DNA of 45,321 bases from Chloroflexota bacterium (lineage in GTDB: Bacteria > Chloroflexota > Limnocylindria > Limnocylindrales > CSP1-4). Of this stretch, positions 1 to 13,306 are shown piece after piece (the first letter of the stretch is position 1; each line of letters starts with the position of its first letter). The stretch is from the NCBI GenBank assembly GCA_030447745.1, contig JAUJOH010000004.1, positions 53,014 through 98,334 of the forward strand, in the 5' to 3' direction. A program made the translations under genes and the position numbers. Under the pieces are notes generated by a model that saw nothing but the letters and a program-made list of their open reading frames with translations, searched no databases and had not been told where the DNA came from.

Positions 1-819
1 CCGGAGTACCTCGCCGGACAGCGCCTCGTGGCGCCCGGGATCGGCACGCTCCTCGGCGTTCGCTGGCCACTCCACGCGGCGGTTGCCCGCGGGTTCCGAC
101 AGGCAACCCGCCACGACCGGGCGAGCACCCTTTTGTTCGTGGCCGACCGTCTGTTCCGCGAGGAGGCCCTCGAGCTCCGCTGGTTCGCGTTCGGCGTCCT
201 CGAGCGTACCGTCGAGCGCGAGCCCGAGCGGACGTGGCAGCTCCTGCGCCGTGCCGCCCGCGAGGCGGCTGACTGGATCACGGTCGATGCGCTGGCGCAC
301 CCGTACGGTCGGGGCATCCTCCTGGTGCCGTACCGGTGGGCGGAGCTCGAGCAGCTCATGTTCTCGCCGTCGCCTTGGGAGCGGCGGCTGATCGGCTCGA
401 CGATCGCGACCATCCCACACGTCGACCGCCGGGCCGGCCGGACGCCGGAGGTCGTCGACCGTTCGCTCGCGCTCCTGCGGCAGCTGATCGGCGATGACGA
501 GGCTGACGTCCAGAAGGCGCTGGCCTGGGCATACCGGACCGTGGCCCAGCTTGATCAACGGCGGACGACGGCCGAGCTCGCGCTGGAGGCGCAGCACGCC
601 GTCGAGGATCGCGACGGCCACCGGGCGTGGGTCGTCCGCGATGCGCTCTCGAAGCTTCGAACGGAGGACGCGGCGAGGATCCGCGACCGGTTGGCCGGCA
701 TCCGCAGGCGACCGGGCGGTCCCGCGACCTCGACCGCGGCCGCGACAGCAGCACGATTCCGCGACTTCGGTGTCGGCCCGGGCACCGGGGCAGACACTGA
801 CCTAACGAACGGTCGCTAG
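1..819 (+). CDS. AlkD-like DNA alkylation repair / HEAT-repeat protein, 5' partial
   Basis: The frame is open from the first base of the window, so the gene probably starts upstream; the first in-window start is GTG at 28, but family-like sequence (PEYLAGQRLV, then GVRWPL) precedes and spans it. The protein is a string of amphipathic helices typical of HEAT-like repeats. It contains the AlkD-type core: a W..VD element (DWITVDALAHPYG) followed by a WERRL helix. In the family these helices cradle alkylated DNA and release 3-methyladenine or 7-methylguanine. The C-terminal 40 residues are low-complexity (Ala/Thr/Arg). It ends 12 bases before gyrA, so the two may be co-transcribed. Family assignment rests on motif resemblance; glycosylase activity is inferred. 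A generic HEAT-repeat scaffold is the alternative. Confidence 0.7.
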   Translation, partial: PEYLAGQRLVAPGIGTLLGVRWPLHAAVARGFRQATRHDRASTLLFVADRLFREEALELRWFAFGVLERTVEREPERTWQLLRRAAREAADWITVDALAHPYGRGILLVPYRWAELEQLMFSPSPWERRLIGSTIATIPHVDRRAGRTPEVVDRSLALLRQLIGDDEADVQKALAWAYRTVAQLDQRRTTAELALEAQHAVEDRDGHRAWVVRDALSKLRTEDAARIRDRLAGIRRRPGGPATSTAAATAARFRDFGVGPGTGADTDLTNGR

Positions 820-831
820 GAGTCGCGCACC

Positions 832-3393
<2,562 letters not shown>

Positions 3394-3403
3394 CCAACGG
3401 CTG

Positions 3404-4585
3404 ATGGCGGTCGGCAAGCGGGAGGCCCGCGTGTACGCGGATCAGTTCGAGATCTACCACGGCAACGCCAACCCGGATCTCGCCCGGAAGATCTGCCGCT
3501 ACCTGGGCTCTGAGCCCGGGAGGCTCGAGGTCTTCCAGTTCGCGAACGAGAACATCTTCGTCAAGATCCTCGACAACGTCCGCGAGAAGGACGTTTTCCT
3601 GATCCAGCCGACGTCGCACCCCGTCAACCAGTCGATCATGGAGCTCCTGATCATGATCGACGCCTTCAAGCGGGCGAGCGCCGGGCGGATCACGGCCGTC
3701 ATCCCGTTCTACGCCTACGGCCGGTCGGACAAGAAGGACCAGCCCCGGGTTCCGATCACGGCCCGCCTCATCGCGGACATGATCACGGTTGCCGGGGCGG
3801 ACCGCGTCCTCTCGATGGACCTCCACCAGGGACAGATCCAGGGCTTCTTCAACATCCCGGTCGACGAGCTGACCGCCGTCCACATCCTGTCCAACTACTT
3901 CAAGCACAAGCGCCTCCAGGATCTCGTCGTCGTGACGGACCTCGGGTTCGCCAAGCGGGCCCGGACGTTCGCGGAGTTGCTCGAGGCACCCCTCGCGGTG
4001 ATCGAGAAGCGCCGGATCGGGAACCTCGACCGGGCGGAGCTGATGAACGTCATCGGCGAGGTCCGCGGGCGCCGGGCGGTCATCGTGGACGACGAGATCG
4101 ACACGGCCGGCACGCTGATCGAGATCGTCCGGGCGCTCGAGCGCGAGGGCGTGTCCGAGATCTACGCCTGCGCGAGCCACGGTGTCCTGAGCGACCCGGC
4201 CGTGGAACGGATCCGGGACTCCAGCCTGCGCGAGGTCGTCGTGACCGACTCCATCCCGCTGCCGGCGGCGAAGCGGATCCCGAAGCTCACGACGCTCTCC
4301 GTCGCCCCGCTGATCGGCGAGGCGATCAAGCGCATCCACCGCGGTGAATCGGTCGGTGCGCTGTTCAGCAGCGAGGTGTCGTTCACGCAGGAGATGCTCC
4401 TGTGGGAGGATGGCGTCGCCCGCAAGCTCGACCTGCGGAGCGAGCCCGGCGGCGAGGCGGACGGGCACCCGTTCAGCCCCCCGCCTTCCGACGGCGACGG
4501 GGACGACGAAGACCGGGACGACGAAGACGACGACCCCTCACCTGCGGCCGAGCTGGCCTCGGCCGCGCCACCGAGAGACCGATGA
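3404..4585 (+). CDS. prs: Ribose-phosphate pyrophosphokinase (PRPP synthetase)
   Basis: Makes 5-phosphoribosyl-1-pyrophosphate from ribose-5-phosphate and ATP for nucleotide, histidine and tryptophan synthesis. ATG at 3404 avoids the overlap with gyrA that the longer frame from 3341 would need, and gives 393 residues. Visible are the flexible-loop region (PFYAYGRSDKKDQPRVPIT), the catalytic segment DLHQGQIQGFF with its His, and the PRPP-binding loop VIVDDEIDTAGT near residue 225 (usual form VDDMIDTAGT). The family is normally about 310-330 residues. Here a tail of about 55 residues follows the fold and is very rich in Asp, Glu, Pro and Ser. Its stop overlaps the next start (ATGA), indicating translational coupling. 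The loop between GRSDKK and RVPIT is slightly shorter than in class I enzymes. Confidence 0.93.
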   Translation: MAVGKREARVYADQFEIYHGNANPDLARKICRYLGSEPGRLEVFQFANENIFVKILDNVREKDVFLIQPTSHPVNQSIMELLIMIDAFKRASAGRITAVIPFYAYGRSDKKDQPRVPITARLIADMITVAGADRVLSMDLHQGQIQGFFNIPVDELTAVHILSNYFKHKRLQDLVVVTDLGFAKRARTFAELLEAPLAVIEKRRIGNLDRAELMNVIGEVRGRRAVIVDDEIDTAGTLIEIVRALEREGVSEIYACASHGVLSDPAVERIRDSSLREVVVTDSIPLPAAKRIPKLTTLSVAPLIGEAIKRIHRGESVGALFSSEVSFTQEMLLWEDGVARKLDLRSEPGGEADGHPFSPPPSDGDGDDEDRDDEDDDPSPAAELASAAPPRDR

Positions 4586-4845
4586 GCCTCCAACTCCACC
4601 GCCCGGACGGCAAGGGCGGCGTCCAGCCACGCCGGGTCGCGGAGCGCAACTGGCGCAAGCAGCTCGCGTCCCCGCGCTGGGGCGCGTCCCTCCGCGGCGG
4701 CCGCCTACCGGACCTCAAGAACCCGGAGATGAACCCGACGTCGACGTGGCGCTCGGTGCTCTTCTGGCTGTTCCTCGCCGTCGCGACGTTCGGCGTGCTC
4801 GTGGTGGGCTACGGGACCGGCTTCTGGGACCTGCCCGTCCGCTGA
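4582..4845 (+). CDS. Small single-span membrane protein downstream of prs
   Basis: An 87-residue protein whose ATG overlaps the prs stop in an ATGA arrangement, which supports it being a real, coupled gene. The first 55 residues are basic and soluble (RRVAERNWRKQL, SPRWGASLRGGR), and one hydrophobic helix follows (SVLFWLFLAVATFGVLVVG) before a short tail ending in FWDLPVR. The positive N-side predicts a cytoplasmic N-terminus. I do not recognise a named family. A longer frame from 4402 would overlap prs heavily and its extra N-terminus is Arg-rich noise, so I reject it. Confidence 0.72.
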   Translation: MSLQLHRPDGKGGVQPRRVAERNWRKQLASPRWGASLRGGRLPDLKNPEMNPTSTWRSVLFWLFLAVATFGVLVVGYGTGFWDLPVR

Positions 4846-4876
4846 CGGCCCGGTCGGACGGTCGGATACCGGCGCC

Positions 4877-4882
4877 TATACT
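4877..4882 (+). promoter_or_regulatory. -10 element (TATACT) just before secA
   Basis: TATACT ends 9 bases before the secA ATG. Initiation about 7 bases downstream would leave a leader of only 2-3 bases, so the mRNA would be leaderless or nearly so. The -35 match is poor (TCGGAC at 17-base spacing). No Shine-Dalgarno sequence lies in the gap. Confidence 0.55.
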
Positions 4883-4891
4883 TTCCGGGCC

Positions 4892-7912
<3,021 letters not shown>

Positions 7913-8701
7913 CCGCTCGCGCCTCGGACACACGACCGCGGACGGATCGCCTCCCATCCCCGGGCCGGCTGCGGGACGGCGCCGCGCACGGCGGCGTGGC
8001 CCGCTGCGTCGCGACCTGACCCGCCTGCTGGTCGGAGCGGTCGCCGGCGCAGTCCTGGTCGCCGGCTATGCGACATGGCGCATCTGGGACCAGGGCGACC
8101 GTGACGAGCGCCGCCCGGCCGGCGCGATCGTGGTCATGGGCGCCGCGCAGTACGACGGCCGGCCGTCGCCGGTCCTGCAGGCCCGGCTCGATCACGGGAT
8201 CGCCCTCCACCGCGCCGGCCTGGCGCCGATCCTCGTCGTGACGGGCGGCAAGGCGGTGGCCGACCGCACGACCGAGGCGGAGGCGGCACGGCGGTACGTT
8301 ATCGAGCGCGGCGTGGATCCGAACGCCATCATGGTCGAGGATCGGAGCCGGACGACGCTCGAGTCGATCAGGAACCTGGCGCCGATGCTGCGCGAGCGCG
8401 GCGTCGCGGACGTGCTGTTCGTCTCAGATCGGACGCACATGCTCCGCGTTCTCCGGATCGCGCGCGACGAGAGACTCCGCGCCTGGGGCTCCCCGACGAG
8501 GACGAGTCCCACGGACGCGGCGCCCGATCATCGCCTCGCCGCGACGGTCCATGAGCTCGCCGCGCTCGCGGTCCTGTTCCTGACCGGCGGCCAACCGCCG
8601 CGCGACTGGCTGGGTTGAGTCGCGCGGCAACGGCGGTCGCTCTCGCTCGTCCCATCACGTGAATCAACCGCGCGGAAGGGTCTGCAACGACCGGCTGCCC
8701 C

Positions 8702-8730
8702 TTGGCGGCCGGAGGCCGCCCGCCTATACT
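8702..8730 (+). promoter_or_regulatory. Sigma-70-type promoter for the Cys-rich gene and prfB, with palindromic spacer
   Basis: TTGGCG (8702-8707), 17 bases, TATACT (8725-8730): a strong housekeeping promoter match. Its -35 is identical to that of ssrA at 16500. An inverted repeat, GGCGGCC GGA GGCCGCC (8704-8720), overlaps the -35 and fills most of the spacer. It could be an operator or could form a hairpin. The predicted transcript has a leader of about 88 bases before GTG 8825. Confidence 0.7.
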
Positions 8731-8824
8731 CCGGCGAAATCAAGGGATCCCGTGACCGATCCCGACCGCAACCCGCGCCACAGCCAGCCCCCAACCCGCC
8801 CCCGCCAGCGAGAGAGAGGGACTT

Positions 8825-9049
8825 GTGAAGCAGGCCGAGGAAGCGTCGTTCGTCGATCTGATTGCCTGTGAACGGGATTGCCGGACGTGCAGTTATGCCG
8901 CCGCCCTCGACTGTGATGGCAACTGCGGCGTCTGCCCACACAACGCGTACTGTCCCTGCGTGAACCCCGTCGTCGCGCGGAGCAAGACGGCTCTCCGTCT
9001 GATCGAGCTCCGTCCGATCCTGCTCCAGGACCTGCAGGGGCGCAACTAG
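8825..9049 (+). CDS. Small cysteine-rich protein with twin CX3CX2C motifs
   Basis: A 74-residue protein with eight cysteines at 15, 19, 22, 30, 34, 37, 43 and 45. They form two CX3CX2C motifs (CERDCRTC and CDGNCGVC) followed by CPC. Such spacing fits metal binding, either one or two iron-sulfur clusters or structural zinc. CX3CX2C is also the ligand pattern of radical SAM enzymes, but this protein is far too small for that fold. GTG 8825 has a GAGAGGG ribosome site 5 bases upstream. The stop TAG abuts the prfB ATG (TAGATG), and its 3' end supplies the prfB ribosome site (AGGGG 9036-9040), so the two are surely co-translated. I do not recognise the family. Confidence 0.8.
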   Translation: MKQAEEASFVDLIACERDCRTCSYAAALDCDGNCGVCPHNAYCPCVNPVVARSKTALRLIELRPILLQDLQGRN

Positions 9050-10172
9050 ATGGACGCGCCCGCCATCCGGGACCTGGCCGAGCGGATCCGGTCGACGTCG
9101 GGGCGTCTTTGACCTCGACGTCAAGGAACGACGCGTCGCCGAGCTGGAGTCGCTGACCAGCGAACCCGCCTTCTGGGATGACCAGCGCGGCGCCAAGAAG
9201 ACGCTCCGCGAGGCGGACGGGCTGCGCCACGACATCGAGCTGTGGCGTGGACTCGAACGTCGCGTCGACGACCTCCTTGCGACGCTTGAGCTCGTCGAGG
9301 AATCCGGCGACCCGGAGCTGGCGGCGGAGCTCGCCGCGGCCGCGGCCGCGCTCGAGGCGGACTTTGCCCGCGAGCGGACACAGCTCCTCTTCTCGGGCGA
9401 GTACGACGAGCGGTCCGCGCTGCTGTCGATCAGCGCGGGTGCCGGCGGCACCGAGGCCACCGACTGGGCCGAGATGCTCCTGCGCATGTACCTCCGCTGG
9501 GCGGAGCGACACCGGTTCCACACCGAGATCGTGGATCGGCAGGACGGCGAGCAGGCCGGGATCAAGAGCGCGACGGTGGGAGTCGACGGTCGCGCGGCGT
9601 ACGGCTGGCTCCGGGCGGAGCGCGGCGTGCATCGACTCGTCCGGATCAGCCCGTTCGACTCGCAGAAGCGCCGCCAGACGACGTTCGCCCTCGTCGAGGT
9701 CCTGCCCGAGGTCGACGACGACGTCGAGATCGAGCTCAACTGGGATGAGATCCGTGTCGACACGTACCGCAGCCAGGGGGCCGGCGGCCAGCACGTCAAC
9801 AAGACCGACTCCGCGGTGCGTCTGACCCACCTCCCGACGAACATCGTGGCGCAGAGCCAGAACGAGCGGTCCCAGACCCAGAACCGGGAGATGGCGATCA
9901 AGGTGCTCAAGGCGCGCCTCCTCGAGCGAGCGCTCGAGGAGAAGGAGGCGGAGCTGCGGAAGCTCAAGGGCGAGCACGTGGAGGCCGGCTGGGGGAACCA
10001 GATCCGGAGCTACGTGCTGCATCCCTACCAGATGGTCAAGGACCTCCGGACGGGACACGAGACGAGCAACACGACGTCGGTCCTCGACGGCGATCTGGAC
10101 GTGTTCATGCAGGCCGAGCTCGAGCGAATGGCGACCGGCAGCCCACCGGCGGGTGACCCGGAGGCGGCATGA
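9050..10172 (+). CDS. prfB: Peptide chain release factor 2, with programmed +1 frameshift
   Basis: Reads UGA and UAA stops and triggers peptide release on the ribosome. The first 20 codons from ATG 9050 end at an in-frame TGA (9110-9112). Reading resumes in the +1 frame at GAC 9111, giving 373 residues. Recognition tripeptide SPF is at residues 200-202 and the catalytic GGQ at 245-247 (AGGQHVNKTDSAVRLTH). Both are offset by five from E. coli RF2. The coiled N-terminal domain is Ala/Glu-rich. Low RF2 stalls ribosomes at the UGA and favours the shift, giving autoregulation. The stop overlaps the next start (ATGA). Confidence 0.96.
9100..9112 (+). promoter_or_regulatory. prfB +1 programmed frameshift site
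   Basis: An internal Shine-Dalgarno-like GGGG (9100-9103), then CGT, the slippery CTT (9107-9109) and TGA followed by C. The spacing equals the E. coli site (AGGGGG TAT CTT TGA C). TGA-C is a weak termination context. tRNA-Leu slips from CTT to TTT-like pairing and decoding continues at GAC. Confidence 0.95.
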
Positions 10173-11167
10173 CCGCGGGCGCAGCGCGTGCCGCTGCCGC
10201 GGCGCCGCCCGAAGGCGTCCGACTCCGGCCAGCGACCGAGGCCGACCTCGCGGGCTGCGGGGAGATCTGGCGCGACTCGCTCAACGACTACATGCGCCGG
10301 CTCAACCTGCCCGAGATCCCGCCGGAGCTCGGGTCGATCGGGCGGCTCCATCGCCACCTCCAGGCCACGGATCCCGAGCGGTTCTGGCTCGCGACCCGCG
10401 CCGGACCAGGCGACGGTGCGGACGCTGACGCCGAGCGCCCCGTGGCCTTCGCCTCCGCGGTCCGCCGGGACCGGCTGTGGTTCCTGTCGATGCTCTTCGT
10501 GCGACCGGGCGAGCAGGGGACCGGCCTCGGGACGGCACTCCTCCGGCGGATCCTGCCGGAGGACGATGCAGTGCTCGCGACCGCCACGGACAGCGCCCAG
10601 CCGATCTCGAACGCCCTCTATGCGCGGCACGCGATGGTGCCCCGGATGCCGCTGCTGGGGCTCGTGGGCCGGCCGACGCGGCTCGCGCCGTTGGGCGAGC
10701 TGCCGTCCGGCGTCACGCCCTTGCCGTTCGCGTCGGTCGCGGCCGGGCCACCGGGCGGCGTCGGGCACCGCGAACTGACGGCGGCCGTCGACGGGCTCGA
10801 CCGGGAGCTGGCCGGGTTCACGCATCCGCAGGACCACCGCTTCCTCCGCACGGAGGGCCGGACGGGCTTCCTGTACCGCGGACCGGACGGCGCCCCGCTC
10901 GGGTACGGCTACGCGTCAGAGGTGGGGCGGGTCGGTCCCGTCGCCGTGCGCGACGAGGCGCTCCTGGCGCCGGTCATCGGGCATCTGCTCGGGGCCGTCG
11001 TGCCACGCGACGCGTCGGCGATCTGGGTGCCCGGGCACGCCGACCGGGCGGCGGTGCCGCTGCTTGCCTCCGGCATGCGGCTCGACGGCTTCCCCGTGCT
11101 GGTCTGCTGGAACCGGCCCTTCGCCGACTTCCGGCGCTATCTGCCGATCTCGCCGGGTCTGCTGTAG
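10169..11167 (+). CDS. GNAT-family N-acetyltransferase
   Basis: A 332-residue protein, about twice the size of one GNAT domain. The first half is a clear acetyltransferase: VRLRPATEADLAGCGEIWRD at the N-terminus and the acetyl-CoA loop VRPGEQGTGLGTALLRRIL near residue 115. The second half (YRGPDGAPLGYGYASEVGRVGPVAV, then a strand ending LVCWNRPF) resembles a degenerate second GNAT domain without an obvious Q/RxxGxG/A loop. The substrate cannot be read from the sequence. The ATG overlaps the prfB stop, so expression is coupled to release-factor synthesis. That could hint at a translation-related substrate but may be only operon packing. Confidence 0.82.
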   Translation: MTAGAARAAAAAPPEGVRLRPATEADLAGCGEIWRDSLNDYMRRLNLPEIPPELGSIGRLHRHLQATDPERFWLATRAGPGDGADADAERPVAFASAVRRDRLWFLSMLFVRPGEQGTGLGTALLRRILPEDDAVLATATDSAQPISNALYARHAMVPRMPLLGLVGRPTRLAPLGELPSGVTPLPFASVAAGPPGGVGHRELTAAVDGLDRELAGFTHPQDHRFLRTEGRTGFLYRGPDGAPLGYGYASEVGRVGPVAVRDEALLAPVIGHLLGAVVPRDASAIWVPGHADRAAVPLLASGMRLDGFPVLVCWNRPFADFRRYLPISPGLL

Positions 11168-11193
11168 ACCGCGCTGCAGGACATTCGCGTCGT

Positions 11194-11222
11194 TTGCCGC
11201 TCCAGGGGGCCGGTGGTAGCCT
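11194..11222 (+). promoter_or_regulatory. Promoter for ftsEX
   Basis: TTGCCG (11194-11199), 17-base spacer, TAGCCT (11217-11222), ending 9 bases before GTG 11232. This is the same geometry as secA. The predicted transcript begins within a few bases of the start codon, giving a leaderless or near-leaderless mRNA. Confidence 0.55.
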
Positions 11223-11231
11223 CGGGACGAC

Positions 11232-12092
11232 GTGGCACTCCCGATCGCGCCCTCGGACGGAGTCGGAGCGGACCCTGTCCGGCACGTGCCCGAGCCGTCC
11301 GTGGAACGGTCCTTGAGCGCCATCTCGAGCGAAGTGACACCCGCCCGTAGCGTCCGCGAGCGGCTCCTCGGTGGTGGTCGCTCGGGGGTTCGGGCGGACC
11401 GCCCCGTCCTCGTGCTGCACGACGTGACGAAGCAGTACCCGAACGGCAAGGTCGCGCTCAACGACGTCGACCTCGTCATCCCGGAGGGCGACTTCGTGTT
11501 CCTCGTCGGCCCGAGCGGGGCCGGCAAGTCGACCCTGATCAAGCTCCTCATCCGCGACGAGGTCGCGACCCGCGGCGCCGTGGTGCTGGACGGCCTGGAC
11601 CTGGCCCGGCTCGCGCGCCGCCATGTGCCCAAGGTGCGCCGGAAGATCGGCATCGTCTTCCAGGACTTCAAGCTCCTGCCGCGCAAGTCGGTCTGGGAGA
11701 ACGTCGCCTTCGCGCTCGAGGTGACCGGTACGCCGCGGCGCCGCATCCGCCCCGCGGTCGACCGCGTCCTGGCGCTCGTCGGTCTGACCGCGCAGGCCCG
11801 CCAGCACCCGCATCAGCTGTCGGGCGGCGAACAGCAGCGGACGGCGATCGCGCGCGCCCTCGTCCACGACCCGCGTCTGATCATCGCCGACGAGCCGACA
11901 GGGAACCTGGACCCCCTGATCAGCTGGGAGCTGATCCAACTGCTCCTCCGGATCAACGAGCTGGGCGTCACCGTGCTCATGGCGACGCACAACGCGGACG
12001 TGGTCACCGCGCTCCGCAAGCGCGTCGTCGCCCTCGAGGAGGGCCGGGTCATCCGGGACGAGGTCGGCGGCGCGTACCACCGGATGGACTGA
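11232..12092 (+). CDS. ftsE: Cell-division ABC transporter ATP-binding protein FtsE
   Basis: Cytoplasmic ATPase of the FtsEX complex, which activates peptidoglycan hydrolases at the septum rather than transporting a solute. Visible are Walker A GPSGAGKST, the Q-loop VFQDFKLLP, the signature LSGGEQQR, Walker B IIADEPTGNLD and the switch His in ATHNADVV. The usual length is about 230 residues. This one has 286 because of an N-terminal extension of about 55 residues before VLVLHDVTKQYP. The extension may be real, since the promoter sits just upstream of GTG 11232, or an internal start may be used. ftsX follows after one base. Confidence 0.93.
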   Translation: MALPIAPSDGVGADPVRHVPEPSVERSLSAISSEVTPARSVRERLLGGGRSGVRADRPVLVLHDVTKQYPNGKVALNDVDLVIPEGDFVFLVGPSGAGKSTLIKLLIRDEVATRGAVVLDGLDLARLARRHVPKVRRKIGIVFQDFKLLPRKSVWENVAFALEVTGTPRRRIRPAVDRVLALVGLTAQARQHPHQLSGGEQQRTAIARALVHDPRLIIADEPTGNLDPLISWELIQLLLRINELGVTVLMATHNADVVTALRKRVVALEEGRVIRDEVGGAYHRMD

Positions 12093-12093
12093 C

Positions 12094-13011
12094 GTGATCG
12101 GCTTCGTCGCCTTCAGCATCAAGCGGGCATGGCAGGGGTTCTGGCGCAACGCCGTCATGAGCATCGCCGCGACCGCGACCATGGTCCTGATGCTCCTGCT
12201 CCTGGCGGGCTTCTGGATCATCAACACCGGGCTGCTCGCCGGGCTCGAGTACACCGAGTCGAAGGTCAACATCGTGGCCGACCTCTTCGACAACGTGACC
12301 GACCGCCAGGTCCAGGACCTGATGGCCCGCGTCGAGGCCATGCCGGAGGTCGCGACCGTCCATCACGTGACGCGCGAGGAAGCGCTCCAGCGCTTCAAGG
12401 AGTCGCGCCGCGCGGAGCGCGAGGAGGACCTGACGCGGTTCCTCGACTCGAACCCGTTCCACGCCAGCATCGAGATCTCTCTGACGGACGCCGAGCACTA
12501 CAACGTCGTCCAGAACCGGCTGTGCAGCGAGCCCGGGCCGACGGGCAAGGGCTGCGCCGAGGAGCCGGCGATCGAGAGCGTCAAGAACCAGCGGGAGCTG
12601 GTGTCGAGCGTCCTGACCGTCACCCGGTTCCTGCAGACGGCCGGCGCGGTCGCGCTCCTCGTCATCGGCATGATCGTGCTGTTCATCATCGTCAACACAA
12701 TCCGTCTCGCGGTCGTCGCGAGGGCCGACGAGATCGAGATCATGCGCCTCGTCGGCGCCTCCGACGCGTTCATTCGCTGGCCGTTCGTCTTCGAGGGCGC
12801 GATGGTCGGTCTGCTGGGTGCCGGTCTCGCGCTCGGCATCCTCGGCACGGCGGCCGACCAGCTCGGCGCGTTCATGTTCGACTTCTTCCGGGTGCTTCCG
12901 CTCGAGTTCGGCGGGCTCGCCCGCGACGTCACGCTGCTCGTCCTCGGCGCAGGTCTCGGACTCGGCGTTCTCGGCTCGTGGGTCTCCGTCCGGACCTACC
13001 TGATCCGGTAA
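12094..13011 (+). CDS. ftsX: Cell-division protein FtsX
   Basis: Membrane partner of FtsE. The 305 residues give the FtsX layout: an N-terminal helix (MSIAATATMVLMLLLLAGFWI), an extracellular domain of about 140 residues, then three helices (AVALLVIGMIVLFIIVNTI, the VGLLGAGLALGILG region, and VTLLVLGAGLGLGVLGSWV). The family motif EIEIMRLVGASDAFIRWPF is present. In the family the ectodomain contacts a hydrolase or its adaptor. Here it contains two cysteines 11 residues apart (LCSEPGPTGKGC), which could form a disulfide loop. GTG 12094 lies one base after the ftsE stop, so translation is coupled. Confidence 0.93.
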   Translation: MIGFVAFSIKRAWQGFWRNAVMSIAATATMVLMLLLLAGFWIINTGLLAGLEYTESKVNIVADLFDNVTDRQVQDLMARVEAMPEVATVHHVTREEALQRFKESRRAEREEDLTRFLDSNPFHASIEISLTDAEHYNVVQNRLCSEPGPTGKGCAEEPAIESVKNQRELVSSVLTVTRFLQTAGAVALLVIGMIVLFIIVNTIRLAVVARADEIEIMRLVGASDAFIRWPFVFEGAMVGLLGAGLALGILGTAADQLGAFMFDFFRVLPLEFGGLARDVTLLVLGAGLGLGVLGSWVSVRTYLIR

Positions 13012-13015
13012 CGGT

Positions 13016-13037
13016 GGCGTGAAGTTCCGTTCACGCC
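13016..13037 (+). terminator. Hairpin after ftsX
   Basis: A perfect 8-bp inverted repeat, GGCGTGAA and TTCACGCC around a 6-base loop, starts 5 bases after the ftsX stop. No T tract follows, so it may be a weak or factor-assisted terminator or an mRNA 3'-end stabiliser. The 295 bases from here to the ctp start otherwise hold only a plausible ctp N-terminal coding remnant from ATG 13125 (see findings). Confidence 0.5.
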
Positions 13038-13306
13038 GGGTCCGATGACCCTCGCGCCTGCGTAGCATGGGCCACAGGGCGGTGTAGTCTTTGTCGCCCG
13101 TTCTGCAGCGAGATCCCCCCATCGATGCTCCCGCACGACCCAGACAGCACCCGGCCGGCCGGCCGGCCCACGGACGATGAGGCGACCGCCCGGCCCGCCG
13201 ACGCCCGACACGCCGACGCCCGGCTCGGCGGCGGCACCTCAACGAGCGAGCCACGCTCCCGGGGTCCTCGCGGCCGCCGACCAGCTACGACCTTCCTGCT
13301 GCGCCC

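Noticed and set aside
8659-8871. 70-codon frame upstream of the Cys-rich gene
   Set aside because: It would begin upstream of the predicted promoter, is Arg/Pro-rich and overlaps the better-supported GTG 8825 gene.
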